Shown: positions 16,159 to 25,220 of the stretch, in pieces
Layout of the letters: each line of letters starts with the position of its first letter
Position numbering within the stretch: position 1 is the stretch's first letter
NCBI RefSeq assembly: GCF_022760805.1
Contig: NZ_JAIVFL010000001.1
Location: forward strand, 3,348,001-3,412,000
DNA length: 64,000 bases
Origin: Candidatus Mycolicibacterium alkanivorans
Lineage (GTDB): Bacteria; Actinomycetota; Actinomycetes; Mycobacteriales; Mycobacteriaceae
Direction: 5' to 3'
Translations under genes and position numbers: made by a program
Notes under the pieces: generated by a model
Database searches by the model: none
What the model was told of the DNA's origin: nothing
The model's input: the letters and a program-made list of their open reading frames with translations, nothing else

Positions 16159-17518
16159 AACCGCGCACCCTCTCCCAGTCGGTCACCGCGGAGTTGAACG
16201 CCGCCAGTTCGACACGGGCATTGTTGAGGTAGTGCTCAACGACGTCGTCACCGAACGCCTCGCGGGCCACCGTCGAGCCCTCGAACAGCGCGGCCGCCTC
16301 GGCCAGTGTGGTCGGAAGTCGTTGCGCACCACTGGTGTAGGCGTTGCCCTCGTGGGCGTCGGGCAACTCCAGACCGTTGTCGATACCGTGCAGGCCACCG
16401 GCGATCAGGGCCGCGACGGCCAGGTACTGGTTGACGTCGCCGCCGGGCGCGCGACACTCCATCCGCAGCGAGTGGCCCTGGCCGACCACCCGCAGCGCGC
16501 AGGTCCGGTTGTCCAGCCCCCAGGCGATGGCCGTCGGCGCGAAACTACCCTCGACAAATCGCTTGTAGGAGTTGATGTTCGGTGCGTAGAACAGGGTCAG
16601 CTCGCGCAGCGTGGCCAGTTGTCCGGCGATGAAGCTGCGGAACATCGCCGACATACCAAGCTGCGCGTCGGCGTCGGCGAACACCGCGGCGCCGTCGGTG
16701 CCGCGCAGCGAGATGTGGATGTGGCAGCTGTTTCCTTCTCGTTCATCGAATTTCGCCATGAACGTCAGGCTCTTGCCGTGCTGGTCGGCGATTTCCTTGG
16801 CGCCGTTCTTGTAGATGGTGTGGTTGTCGCAGGTAACCAGCGCGCCGTCGTAGCGGAACGCGATCTCCTGCTGGCCGAAGTTGCACTCCCCCTTGACTCC
16901 TTCGCAGTACATCCCGGCACCGTCCATGCCGAGCCGGATGTCGCGCAGCAGCGGCTCCATCCGGGTGGAGGCGTGGATGGCGTAGTCGACGTTGTAGTCG
17001 GTGGCCTTGGACAGTCCGCGATAGCCGGCCGCCCAGGCGTCGCGGTAGGTGTCGTCGAAGACCATGAACTCCAGCTCGGTGCCGACGAACGCTTCCAGCC
17101 CGCGCTGGGCGAGCCGGTCCAGCTGGGTGCGCAGGATGCTGCGCGGCGCTGGCGTCACCGGCCCACCGCCGACCCACGACAGATCGGCCATCACCAGCGC
17201 CGTTCCGGGCAGCCACGGCAGCACGCGCAGGGTGGAGAAGTCGGGCGTCATCACCATGTCGCCGTAGCCGGACTCCCAGCTCGACATCGCATACCCGTCG
17301 ACGGTGTTCATGTCGACGTCGACGGCCAATAGGTAGTTGCAACATTCGGCGCCGTGCGCGGCGACCTCCTCGACGAACAACCGGGCCGCCACCCGCTTGC
17401 CGGTCAACCGGCCCTGCATGTCGGCGAAGGCCACGATCACCGTGTCGATCTCAGCGGCGGCCACCCCGCTCTCCAGCTCGGCCTGGGTCAGCAGCCCGGG
17501 ACGCAGCCTCTCGCTCAT
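16145..17518 (-). CDS. glnA4: Glutamine synthetase-like gamma-glutamyl-amine ligase GlnA4
   Basis: The 457-residue member of the glutamine synthetase fold joins glutamate to an amine with ATP. Seen: the beta-grasp N-terminus (VAFADMQGRLTGKR), the metal-binding E-x-E (GTELEFMVFD), the nucleotide/metal residues in EGNSCHIHISL, and an Arg-rich C-terminal active-site stretch (NRTCALRVVGQG-HSLRMECR). It lacks an adenylylation-type C-terminus. Streptomyces GlnA4 has been described as a gamma-glutamylethanolamide synthetase and GlnA3 as a polyamine enzyme; the neighbouring ethanolamine-type permease favours ethanolamine here. It is first in a five-gene operon. Confidence 0.9.
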   Translation of the reverse strand: MSERLRPGLLTQAELESGVAAAEIDTVIVAFADMQGRLTGKRVAARLFVEEVAAHGAECCNYLLAVDVDMNTVDGYAMSSWESGYGDMVMTPDFSTLRVLPWLPGTALVMADLSWVGGGPVTPAPRSILRTQLDRLAQRGLEAFVGTELEFMVFDDTYRDAWAAGYRGLSKATDYNVDYAIHASTRMEPLLRDIRLGMDGAGMYCEGVKGECNFGQQEIAFRYDGALVTCDNHTIYKNGAKEIADQHGKSLTFMAKFDEREGNSCHIHISLRGTDGAAVFADADAQLGMSAMFRSFIAGQLATLRELTLFYAPNINSYKRFVEGSFAPTAIAWGLDNRTCALRVVGQGHSLRMECRAPGGDVNQYLAVAALIAGGLHGIDNGLELPDAHEGNAYTSGAQRLPTTLAEAAALFEGSTVAREAFGDDVVEHYLNNARVELAAFNSAVTDWERVRGFERL

Positions 17519-17725
17519 TGCACGTTCTCCCTGGGGTTAGGCGACGGGACTTGCCGAAAAGTCAACCATTGGATTCCGCTCCCCTTCGGCTTCTGCCCAC
17601 AGGATTAACACGAACGTCACCCCAAAGGTAGGACGACAGACCATTGACATTCTATTCTCCCCTTGACACCGCCGCCGTCAGTCCAGCGCATGCCCGCGCA
17701 CCTACCCGGTTGAGGAGGAACCGCC
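17519..17725. promoter_or_regulatory. Divergent control region of glnA4 and the permease
   Basis: The 207-base region separates divergent starts. It contains ACCATTGG (17565-17572) and ACCATTGA (17640-17647), two near-identical 8-mers 75 bases apart, and two TTGACA hexamers near 17644 and 17662. A strong ribosome-binding site (GAGGAGG) precedes the permease ATG. Probable target of the GntR regulator. Confidence 0.35.
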
Positions 17726-19255
17726 ATGGCCGAAGAGACGATGAAGACCTCGGGCGTCACGTACACCCAAGCCGGTGAGGGTTACTTCGAGAAACGCACT
17801 CTGCTGCGCACCGCCGGGTTCTGGGGCCTGTGGGGCATCGGCATCGCCGCCGTCATCTCGGGCGACTTCTCGGGCTGGAACTTCGGCATCGGCGCGGCCG
17901 GCTGGGGCGGTCTGGGCATCGCGTCGATCGTTATCATCGTCATGTACTTCGGCATGCTGTTCTCGATCGGTGAGATGTCGGCCGCGATGCCGCATACCGG
18001 CGGCGCCTACTCCTTCGCACGCGCTGCGATGGGGCCATGGGGCGGGTTCATCACCGGCTTCGCGGAAACCATCGAGTACGTCTTCACCACCGCGGTCGTC
18101 GTCTACTTCTCGGCGAGCTACGCCGACGCGGTGACCAGCGACCTCTTCAACCTGTCGCTGCCCGGTTGGCTGTGGTGGATCATCCTGTACGCGATCTTCG
18201 TGGGACTGAATTCCTGGGGTGCGGAGATCTCGTTCCGCTTCGCCCTAGTCGTCGCCATTATCTCGGTCGGCATCCTGATCCTGTTCGGCATCTTGGCGAT
18301 CGCCCACGGGGCAGTGGATTTCGGCAAGCTGCTGGACATCTACCCGGACCCCAGCAAGGCCGGTTCCAACACGTTCCTGCCGTTCGGACTCGTCGGCATC
18401 CTGTATGCCTTGCCGTTCGCGATGTGGTTCTTCCTGGGAATCGAGGAACTACCCCTCGCGGCCGAGGAGGCTCACAACCCGAGCCGCGACATTCCCAAGG
18501 CCGGCATCTGGGGCATGGTTTCGCTTGTCGCCTGCGCTGCGATCGTGTTCTTCCTCAACCCCGCGGTCACTGGTTCACAAGCGCTGGGCAGCTCTGACGA
18601 GCCACTGCTGGACGGCTTCCGCGCATTCCTGCCGAGCGGCTGGGCCGCGGTGTTGTCGGCCTTCGCCCTGATCGGTCTGCTGGCCAGCCTGCAGGGCATC
18701 ATGTACGCCTACGGCCGGAACCTCTACTCGCTGAGCCGGGCGGGCTACTACCCGAAGATGTTGTCCCTCACCGGTAGTCGCCAGACCCCCTATGTTGCGC
18801 TGTTCGTCGGCGCGGTAATCGGATTCATTGCGCTGGTCGTGGTGAACCTCAACGCCGGAGCCGGTGACGTCGTGCTCAACATCGCGGTGTGGGGCGCGGT
18901 TCTGGCCTACATGCTGCAGATGATCTCCTTCGTTCTGCTGCGCCGCAAGTTCCCGAACGCGCGGCGGCCGTGGATCAGCCCGACCGGGAACTGGGGTGCG
19001 ATCGCGGCCTTCGCCATCGCGGCGATCACATTCATCGCCGTGCTGATCAACCCGACCTACCGGCCCGCGGTGTTCACGATCGTGATCCTGTACGTGATCG
19101 GCCTGCTGGTGTTCGGACTGTACGGGCGCCACCGGTTGGTGCTGTCGCCGGAGGAGGAGTACGCCGTCACCGGCGGCCTGCACGGCTACGACCCTGCCTC
19201 CGAAGGGCTCGGCGGCACCATCGAGGACGAGATCCTCAAAGGCCACACCGGCTGA
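17726..19255 (+). CDS. APC-family permease, ethanolamine permease type
   Basis: The 509-residue transporter has about twelve membrane helices. The N-terminal helix pair with FWGLWGIGIAAVISGDFSGWNFG and the IEELPLAAEE loop are those of the ethanolamine permease branch of the APC superfamily. It is divergent from glnA4, so uptake of the amine used by GlnA4 is the likely role. The end is hydrophilic (HRLVLSPEEEYAVTGG...). A hairpin array and an intrinsic terminator follow. A related amino-acid substrate cannot be excluded. Confidence 0.87.
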   Translation: MAEETMKTSGVTYTQAGEGYFEKRTLLRTAGFWGLWGIGIAAVISGDFSGWNFGIGAAGWGGLGIASIVIIVMYFGMLFSIGEMSAAMPHTGGAYSFARAAMGPWGGFITGFAETIEYVFTTAVVVYFSASYADAVTSDLFNLSLPGWLWWIILYAIFVGLNSWGAEISFRFALVVAIISVGILILFGILAIAHGAVDFGKLLDIYPDPSKAGSNTFLPFGLVGILYALPFAMWFFLGIEELPLAAEEAHNPSRDIPKAGIWGMVSLVACAAIVFFLNPAVTGSQALGSSDEPLLDGFRAFLPSGWAAVLSAFALIGLLASLQGIMYAYGRNLYSLSRAGYYPKMLSLTGSRQTPYVALFVGAVIGFIALVVVNLNAGAGDVVLNIAVWGAVLAYMLQMISFVLLRRKFPNARRPWISPTGNWGAIAAFAIAAITFIAVLINPTYRPAVFTIVILYVIGLLVFGLYGRHRLVLSPEEEYAVTGGLHGYDPASEGLGGTIEDEILKGHTG

Positions 19256-19352
19256 CGCCGATTTCCAACTTCGCCATCTCGCTCTCGATCATTTCGATCC
19301 TGGCCGGGCTGCTTCACCTCATTCGGTCTCGGCTGGAACAATGGCGGCTTTC

Positions 19353-19405
19353 CTAGCGATCCTTGGTCGCTAGCGATCCTTGGTCATCCTTGGTCATCCT
19401 TGGTC
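19353..19405. repeat. Hairpin repeat copy 2 with 10-bp tandem units
   Basis: The arms CTAGCGA (19353-19359) and TCGCTAG (19367-19373) with loop TCCTTGG repeat the element at 2382-2402 exactly. Four copies of ATCCTTGGTC lie at 19359-19368, 19376-19385, 19386-19395 and 19396-19405, the last three contiguous. This looks like local expansion of the loop sequence by slippage. Confidence 0.8.
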
Positions 19406-19406
19406 G

Positions 19407-19440
19407 CTGGGAGGGCGCTGAATAATCGGCGCCCTCCCAG
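19407..19440. repeat. 12-bp stem hairpin after the permease gene
   Basis: Perfect arms CTGGGAGGGCGC (19407-19418) and its complement (19429-19440) surround a 10-base AT-rich loop. It follows directly on the tandem repeats and precedes a terminator, and may act in transcript termination or stability. Confidence 0.7.
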
Positions 19441-19449
19441 CTTCGCTTG

Positions 19450-19470
19450 ATCCGGCGAAGCCGGATTTTT
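19450..19470 (+). terminator. Rho-independent terminator after the permease
   Basis: Stem ATCCGGC (19450-19456), loop GAA and arm GCCGGAT (19460-19466) run into a T-run (19466-19470). It is the most canonical intrinsic terminator in the window, which is unusual for a mycobacterium. Confidence 0.75.
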
Positions 19471-19506
19471 GAGTCAAGTTTGTGTTGTTTGGTTCGGTTT
19501 GCGGTG

Positions 19507-20960
19507 TTACGCGGCGAGTCCTGTTGTGCGGCTGAGATTTTCGAGGGCTGTGTGGTATGCGCGGGAGGCTGCACGCAGAGGTGGCGAGGTCGCGTGGTCG
19601 GCAAGATGTGACAGTCCGGTGGGCAGGTAGGGGTCGTGAACGGCGGATAGGAACATCGCGGTGCGCAGGCCGTGGTTGGTGATTGCGTAGCTGTGGGTGT
19701 GCGGGATGCGGGTGATGAAGCCGCGGCCGCGCAGTCTTCGCAGGTCGTAGGTCATCTGACCGGTGGTGAGTTGGTGCGCCGGATGCCCCGCAGGTCGGCG
19801 ATGACGGCGCGGATGTCCTTGTTGGCGAAGCCGTTGGGTTGCAGCCGAAACAGCGGCAGGGCGTGACTGTGTTGTTCACCCAGACGCAGGCCGGGGATGC
19901 GGGTACCGGTGGCGGTGATGACCGGCGCGGTGAGGGCGTGCAGGGCATCGGCGCCGGTGATCGGATCATGGCTGAGTGATTGCAGGCGCAGCAGGCGCCG
20001 GTTGGTGGTGAAGCCGATCTCCCGCGGTGCGGGCAGATTGGTCAGTCGTTTCCCGATCGAGAAGTCGCGGGTGTCGTTGATCGTGGTCTCGGTCCGTAGT
20101 GCCCTGCCTTCCTTGTGGTATCGCTTGATTCGGGTGTGCTTGTAGTCCACGTGCAGGCTCGGGGTCACCCGTCGGTGATCACCCGGGTACGGAACCGGCC
20201 CGGGGTGGCACGCGGACCCCGACGCATCGACCGCCGGTCGAAGATGAGGCTGACCTGGTCAGGCCGGCCGATGTCGAGGTTGTCGCGGATGACGTGTTCG
20301 AAGAACACCCGTCCAGAGACCGGCTTGTCGAGCATCTGGGTCAAGGAGAACTCGACCTGCAGCATCGACAGGTCGTAGCGGTAGCTCGCGGCGCGGTCGG
20401 CGGGGCTGAACGGGTGTGGCAGCCGGGCCAGCCACTTCCGTAGCAGCCCGTCGATCTGCTCAGGTCCGAGCCGATCGCAGATGGCCTGTAACGCGGCGGG
20501 GTCCTCGACGGCGGCGAAGCCATTGTCCAGGGCAGTGAACCCGATCCCGGCCTTGGTTGCTTGACGTTTCGCCCACTCGTTGCCGTTGATGCACAGCCTT
20601 GGCGTTGTAGGGAAAGTAGGAGCAGAACTTCCAAAAGAACGGGCCGAAGTCATCATCGACGCAGTAAGAGTAGAAGTGGTTGACCACGCCAGTGGTCTTC
20701 ACGATCCACGGATAGGCATCACCGTTGGCGTCACGGCCCTTCTCGGTCCGAAACAGTGACGTCTCCTCCCGGGCGCGGCCGAAGAACAGCACCCCTCACC
20801 GCCGGAACGGTTCTCCAGGTACTCGTGGGCCACGTCGTCCTTGCGTTGGCCCTTGGCGAAATCCACCCAGGCCACGTCGTTGTCGCGCGCATAGCGATGC
20901 ACCGCGGCAACGAACGCCTCGGTGATCTTGACCAGCGGCGCGGTCGAGGCGATCGGAGTT
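19507..20960 (-). pseudogene. Frameshifted remnant of a ~500-residue protein of unknown function
   Basis: Successive pieces on the minus strand read as one protein only if frames are switched. VHRYARDNDVAWVDFAKGQRKDD (around 20900-20840) passes to MLFFGRAREETSLFRTEKGRD (20792), then to CINGNEWAKRQ...RVITDG (to 20165), then, after loss of one G at about 20167, to VTPSLHVDYKHTRIK (20168), and finally to QLTTGQMTYDLRRLRGRGF (to 19507). At least four shifts are needed, and the 5' end is unclear. The pieces resemble a widely distributed actinobacterial hypothetical protein that I recall but cannot name. No transposase motif is seen. Confidence 0.75.
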
Positions 20961-21023
20961 CAGGCGCGGTCGCCGACAGCGCCCGGGTACCGATGCTCAC
21001 AGGACACGGGTAGGTTCGAAGCG

Positions 21024-22829
21024 ATGTGTGGAGCGACGGGTGAAATCCGGCTCGACGACCAGGCACCCGACGTGGCGGCAGTGGACGCCATGGCGGAGAC
21101 GATGGCTCGCCGCGGACCCGATGGCTCCGGGGTGTGGTCACAGGGGCGCGTCGCGCTGGCACACCGCCGACTGAAGATCATCGACCTGTCCGAGGCGGGC
21201 GCCCAACCCATGGTGGACGCCGAGCTGGGATTGACCATCGGCTGGAACGGCTGCATCTACAACTACGAGGCCCTGCGCGACGAACTCGCCGGCCACGGTT
21301 ACCGCTTCTTCTCGCACAGCGACACCGAGGTGCTGCTGAAGGCCTACCACCACTGGGGTGACCGATTCGTCGAGCGGCTGCACGGAATGTTCGCCTTCGC
21401 CATCGCCGAGCGCGACAGTGGCCGGGTGCTGCTCGGCCGCGACCGGCTCGGCATCAAGCCGCTCTACATCAGCGAGGACACGCACCGGATCCGGTTCGCG
21501 TCCTCACTGCCGGCCCTGCTGGCCGGCGGCGGTATCGACACCCGGATCGACCCGGTGGCCCTGCACCACTACCTGACGTTTCACTCCGTGGTGCCCGGCC
21601 CGTACACGATCCTGCGCGGGGTGCGCAAGCTGGCGCCCGGATCGCTGCTGGCCATCGAGCCCGACGGCACCCGGAAGGCGACAACGTACTGGAGTCCGGA
21701 CTTCACCCGCCGCGCCGATCGGGCGGACTGGAGCGAAACGGATTGGCAGGACGCGGTTCTCGATGCCCTGCGTACGGCCGTGACGCGCCGACTGGTCGCC
21801 GATGTGCCGGTCGGATGCCTGCTGTCCGGCGGCGTGGACTCCAGCCTGATCGTCGGACTGCTCGCCGAGGCGGGCCAACACAGATTGTCGACGTTCTCCA
21901 TCGGCTTCGAGTCGGTCGGTGGGGTCAAGGGCGACGAGTTCGTCTACTCCGACATCGTGGCCGACCGCTTCGGCACCGACCACCACCAGGTCCGCATCGA
22001 CACCGCACGTATGCTGCCCGCTCTCGCCGGTGCGATCGCCGCCATGAGCGAACCCATGGTCAGCCATGACTGTGTGGCGTTCTACCTTCTCAGCCAAGAG
22101 GTTTCCCACCACGTGAAAGTGGTGCAGTCCGGCCAGGGCGCCGACGAGGTGTTCGCCGGCTACCACTGGTATCCGCCGATGAGCGGGGCCGACGCGGCGA
22201 GCGTCGACGGCGCCGTCGCCCGCTACCGGGAAGCGTTCTTCGACCGCGACCATGCCGGCGTCAACGCGCTGCTCAACGATGACCACCGGTGCGGCAGCGA
22301 CCCCAGCCTGGCGTTCGTCACCGAGCACTTCGCCCGTGCCGGTGCACAGACCGGTGTGGACCGCGCACTGCGGCTGGACACCACCGTGATGCTGGTCGAC
22401 GATCCGGTCAAGCGGGTCGACAACATGACGATGGCCTGGGGTCTGGAGGGCAGGGTGCCGTTCCTCGACCACGATCTCGTCGAGCTGGCCGCCAGCTGTC
22501 CACCCGAGCTCAAGACCGCCCACGGCGGAAAGGGCGTGCTCAAAGAGGCAGCCCGGCAGGTCATTCCGGCCGAGGTGATCGACCGGCCGAAGGGGTACTT
22601 CCCGGTCCCGGCGTTGACGCATCTGGAAGGCCCGTACCTCGATCTGGTGCGCGACGCGCTGTACGCGCCGCAGGCCAAGGAGCGCGGCCTGTTCCGTCCC
22701 GATGCGGTCGAACGCCTGCTGGCCGACCCCAACGGCCGGCTCACTCCGCTGCGCGGTAACGAACTGTGGCAGATCGGCCTTCTCGAGCTCTGGCTGCAGC
22801 ATCACGGCATCACCGGACCGGCCGCATGA
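21024..22829 (+). CDS. asnO: N-acetylglutaminylglutamine amidotransferase (asparagine synthase family)
   Basis: The 601-residue protein has an N-terminal class II glutaminase domain (catalytic Cys2 after removal of Met1; RRGPDGSG, AHRRLKIID) and a C-terminal asparagine-synthetase domain with the pyrophosphate loop S268-GGVDSS. It is coupled by ATGA overlap to a GNAT plus ATP-grasp gene; this pair defines the N-acetylglutaminylglutamine amide (NAGGN) osmolyte system, in which this enzyme makes the C-terminal amide. A plain asparagine synthetase would not have that partner. The ATG at 21024 is fixed by the need for Cys at position 2. Confidence 0.9.
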   Translation: MCGATGEIRLDDQAPDVAAVDAMAETMARRGPDGSGVWSQGRVALAHRRLKIIDLSEAGAQPMVDAELGLTIGWNGCIYNYEALRDELAGHGYRFFSHSDTEVLLKAYHHWGDRFVERLHGMFAFAIAERDSGRVLLGRDRLGIKPLYISEDTHRIRFASSLPALLAGGGIDTRIDPVALHHYLTFHSVVPGPYTILRGVRKLAPGSLLAIEPDGTRKATTYWSPDFTRRADRADWSETDWQDAVLDALRTAVTRRLVADVPVGCLLSGGVDSSLIVGLLAEAGQHRLSTFSIGFESVGGVKGDEFVYSDIVADRFGTDHHQVRIDTARMLPALAGAIAAMSEPMVSHDCVAFYLLSQEVSHHVKVVQSGQGADEVFAGYHWYPPMSGADAASVDGAVARYREAFFDRDHAGVNALLNDDHRCGSDPSLAFVTEHFARAGAQTGVDRALRLDTTVMLVDDPVKRVDNMTMAWGLEGRVPFLDHDLVELAASCPPELKTAHGGKGVLKEAARQVIPAEVIDRPKGYFPVPALTHLEGPYLDLVRDALYAPQAKERGLFRPDAVERLLADPNGRLTPLRGNELWQIGLLELWLQHHGITGPAA

Positions 22830-24589
22830 GCGCGCCGAGGCCCGGCGAGGCGATCACCCTGGGCCTGCACGACACCGCCCCGGCGGACATGGTCGAGGGG
22901 ATGGCCGACGACGTCGTCCTCAATCTCGGCTGGGGCAGGCTGATGTTCGGGCAGACCTTCGCCGACGCCGACGAACTGGCCGATGTGCTGCGCCGGGAAG
23001 CGCCCGGGCGACGCGACATCTGCTTCTACGCCCGCGAACCGCACGTCCTGGTGGCCCGCTCCCCCTACGAGCTGTTCATCGACCCCAGCCACACGTACCG
23101 GCTGCGCTTCGACGGCGAAAGTCTGGCCGCCGAGGCCAGTGGAATCACGGTGCGCCCCTTGCGCGATCGCGCCGAGGCCGACGCGATGAACCGGGTCTAC
23201 GTGCGCTGCGCGATGGTGCCCGCTCCCGTCGACGTCATCTGGAACAACCACGTCGGCTGCGACGCGGTGACCTACCTGGTGGCCGTACGCGACCAGGACG
23301 GCGCCGTGGTGGGCACCGTCACCGGCGTGGACCATGCCCGGCTGTTCGACGACCCCGAGCAGGGTTCGAGCCTGTGGTCGCTGGCCGTCGACCCCGCCGC
23401 CGGACTGCCCGGGATCGGCGAGGCGCTGACCCGGGCGCTGGCCGAGCACTTCCGCGCCCGCGGCCGGGCCTACATGGACCTGTCGGTGGTGCACGACAAC
23501 GCCGCGGCCATCGGGCTCTACGAGAAGCTCGGCTTTCGCCGGGTCCCGGTGCTGGCGATCAAGCGCAAGAACGCGATCAACGAGCCGCTATTCAATCCCG
23601 GCCCACCGCAAACCGTCGACGACCTGAATCCCTACGCCCGGATCATCGCCGACGAGGCGATGCGCCGCGGGATCTATGTCGAGGTGCTCGACGCCGAGAC
23701 CGGCGAGATGCGGCTGACCCACGGCGGCCGCAGCGTGGTCACCCGCGAATCGCTCTCGGAGTTCACCTCGGCGGTGGCGATGAGCCGCTGTGACGACAAA
23801 CGCCGCACCCGGCGCCTCGCCGTCGAGGCCGGTGTTGTAGTGGCGCGCGGGCGGGTGGCCACCTTCGACGAGCGAGACCACGCGTTTATGGCCGAAGTCG
23901 GTGACGTGGTAGTCAAGCCGACCCGCGGCGAGCAGGGCAAGGGCATCACCGTCGGTGTCGAGGAACCCGACGAACTCGACGCCGCGCTGGCCCGCGCGCG
24001 TGAGCATGATTCGGAGGTGCTGATCGAGCAGCGCGCACCCGGCGACGACCTGCGGTTGGTGGTGATCGACAGCAAGGTGGTGGCGGCCGCGTTGCGCCGG
24101 CCGGCCGAGGTCATCGGCACCGGCACCCACACCGTCCGGGAACTGATCGACGCGCAGAGCCGCCGCCGCGCGGCAGCCACCGGTGGTGAGTCGCAGATCC
24201 CGGTCGACGAGGTGACCGAGGCGACGGTGCACGAGGCCGGCTGGTCGTTCGACGAGGTGCTGCCCGAAGGGGTCACCCTGCGAGTGCGCCGGACGGCCAA
24301 CCTGCACCAGGGTGGCACCATCGAGGACGTCACCGCGCAGGTGCACCCGGAGCTGTGTCGGGTGGCCGTGGCGATGGCCGACGCGATCAACGTCCCCGTC
24401 ACCGGTATCGACCTGCTGGTGCCCGACGTCAGCGGTGACGAGTACGTCTTCGTCGAAGCCAACGAGCGCCCGGGCCTGGCCAACCACGAACCGCAGCGGA
24501 CGGCGGCGGCGTTCATCGATTTCCTGTTCCCGGGCCACCCCGGACTACCGCAGGCCTGGACGCCCGAGGAGCCCAGAACCGACGCGTGA
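22826..24589 (+). CDS. ngg: N-acetylglutaminylglutamine synthetase (GNAT + ATP-grasp)
   Basis: The 587-residue two-domain enzyme has an acetyltransferase (GNAT) section at about 110-260 with the acetyl-CoA loop region DPAAGLPGIGEAL, and a C-terminal ATP-grasp domain (about 300-580) with the phosphate loop KPTRGEQGKGITVGV and metal residues in GIDLLVPD...FVEANERPG. It would acetylate and join glutamine residues to give the dipeptide that the upstream amidotransferase amidates. The product protects against osmotic stress in other bacteria. The M42-family peptidase that often completes the trio is absent here. Confidence 0.9.
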   Translation: MSAPRPGEAITLGLHDTAPADMVEGMADDVVLNLGWGRLMFGQTFADADELADVLRREAPGRRDICFYAREPHVLVARSPYELFIDPSHTYRLRFDGESLAAEASGITVRPLRDRAEADAMNRVYVRCAMVPAPVDVIWNNHVGCDAVTYLVAVRDQDGAVVGTVTGVDHARLFDDPEQGSSLWSLAVDPAAGLPGIGEALTRALAEHFRARGRAYMDLSVVHDNAAAIGLYEKLGFRRVPVLAIKRKNAINEPLFNPGPPQTVDDLNPYARIIADEAMRRGIYVEVLDAETGEMRLTHGGRSVVTRESLSEFTSAVAMSRCDDKRRTRRLAVEAGVVVARGRVATFDERDHAFMAEVGDVVVKPTRGEQGKGITVGVEEPDELDAALARAREHDSEVLIEQRAPGDDLRLVVIDSKVVAAALRRPAEVIGTGTHTVRELIDAQSRRRAAATGGESQIPVDEVTEATVHEAGWSFDEVLPEGVTLRVRRTANLHQGGTIEDVTAQVHPELCRVAVAMADAINVPVTGIDLLVPDVSGDEYVFVEANERPGLANHEPQRTAAAFIDFLFPGHPGLPQAWTPEEPRTDA

Positions 24590-24591
24590 GC

Positions 24592-25164
24592 TCACCAGGT
24601 GCTGGTACGCAGGACGATCTCGGCGGCCAGTTGCGCGGTGGACTCGGCGGCGTTGCGCCGGCCGGTGAACTCCACCAATCGGTAGTCGCCGTAAACGTAG
24701 CGCTGGCTGGCCTTGGCCATGGCCCGGACAGCTGGATTGCTGACCAGAGCCGTGGTGTTGATCTCGACCGGTGGGCAGTCCTCGTCGCGGATCACGCCGG
24801 TCGGGTCGGGCACTCGGGGATGTCCGCGGTCGACCACGACCAGACCGGTGAAGCGGTCCATGCGGGTGGCCGCCAGTTCCCAGGCGAGTTCGGCGCCGGC
24901 CCGATCACCGACCAGCACACCCCACCGCACGTCGAGGGCATCGAGAAGGCTGACCACGGCCTTGGCGTGCAGCCGGGGGTCGTGGGCGATGACGACCGTG
25001 CGCACCGACGCCGTGTGCAGCCGCTGACAGACCGCATCGTAAGCGGCAGGCGCGTGCTGGGCAGCGCCCAGCACCACAACGAACGGTCCCTTCTCCGGGC
25101 CGGTCACACTGACCTGCACGGGGAACCCCTCGACAGTCACCCTTGTCGACGGCATTCGGGCCAC
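24592..25164 (-). CDS. Alpha/beta hydrolase-like protein lacking the nucleophile
   Basis: The 190-residue protein has the alpha/beta hydrolase strand order, with an oxyanion-type loop (VVLGAAQHAP) and an elbow at LVGDRAGAEL. At the nucleophile position of G-x-S-x-G it carries Arg (G-D-R-A-G), so classical serine hydrolysis is unlikely. The rest (VVVDRGHPRVPDP) keeps the strand 6 topology, but the cap and the last His are not evident and the protein is short. It is convergent with ngg (stops 2 bases apart). It may be a degenerate or binding-only member. Confidence 0.6.
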   Translation of the reverse strand: MARMPSTRVTVEGFPVQVSVTGPEKGPFVVVLGAAQHAPAAYDAVCQRLHTASVRTVVIAHDPRLHAKAVVSLLDALDVRWGVLVGDRAGAELAWELAATRMDRFTGLVVVDRGHPRVPDPTGVIRDEDCPPVEINTTALVSNPAVRAMAKASQRYVYGDYRLVEFTGRRNAAESTAQLAAEIVLRTSTW

Positions 25165-25220
25165 GCTACTCCGAAAGCGCGACGCGGCGAGCCGCTTCGG
25201 CGCCGTCCCTCAGGTGCTAC

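Noticed and set aside
19359..19405. Tandem 10-base units considered as a CRISPR array
   Set aside because: Units are too short and mostly contiguous, with no unique spacers and no cas genes nearby.
19507..20960. Considered as an insertion sequence or transposase remnant
   Set aside because: No DDE or DEDD motif, helix-turn-helix or terminal inverted repeats could be found; the joined fragments look like one non-transposase protein.
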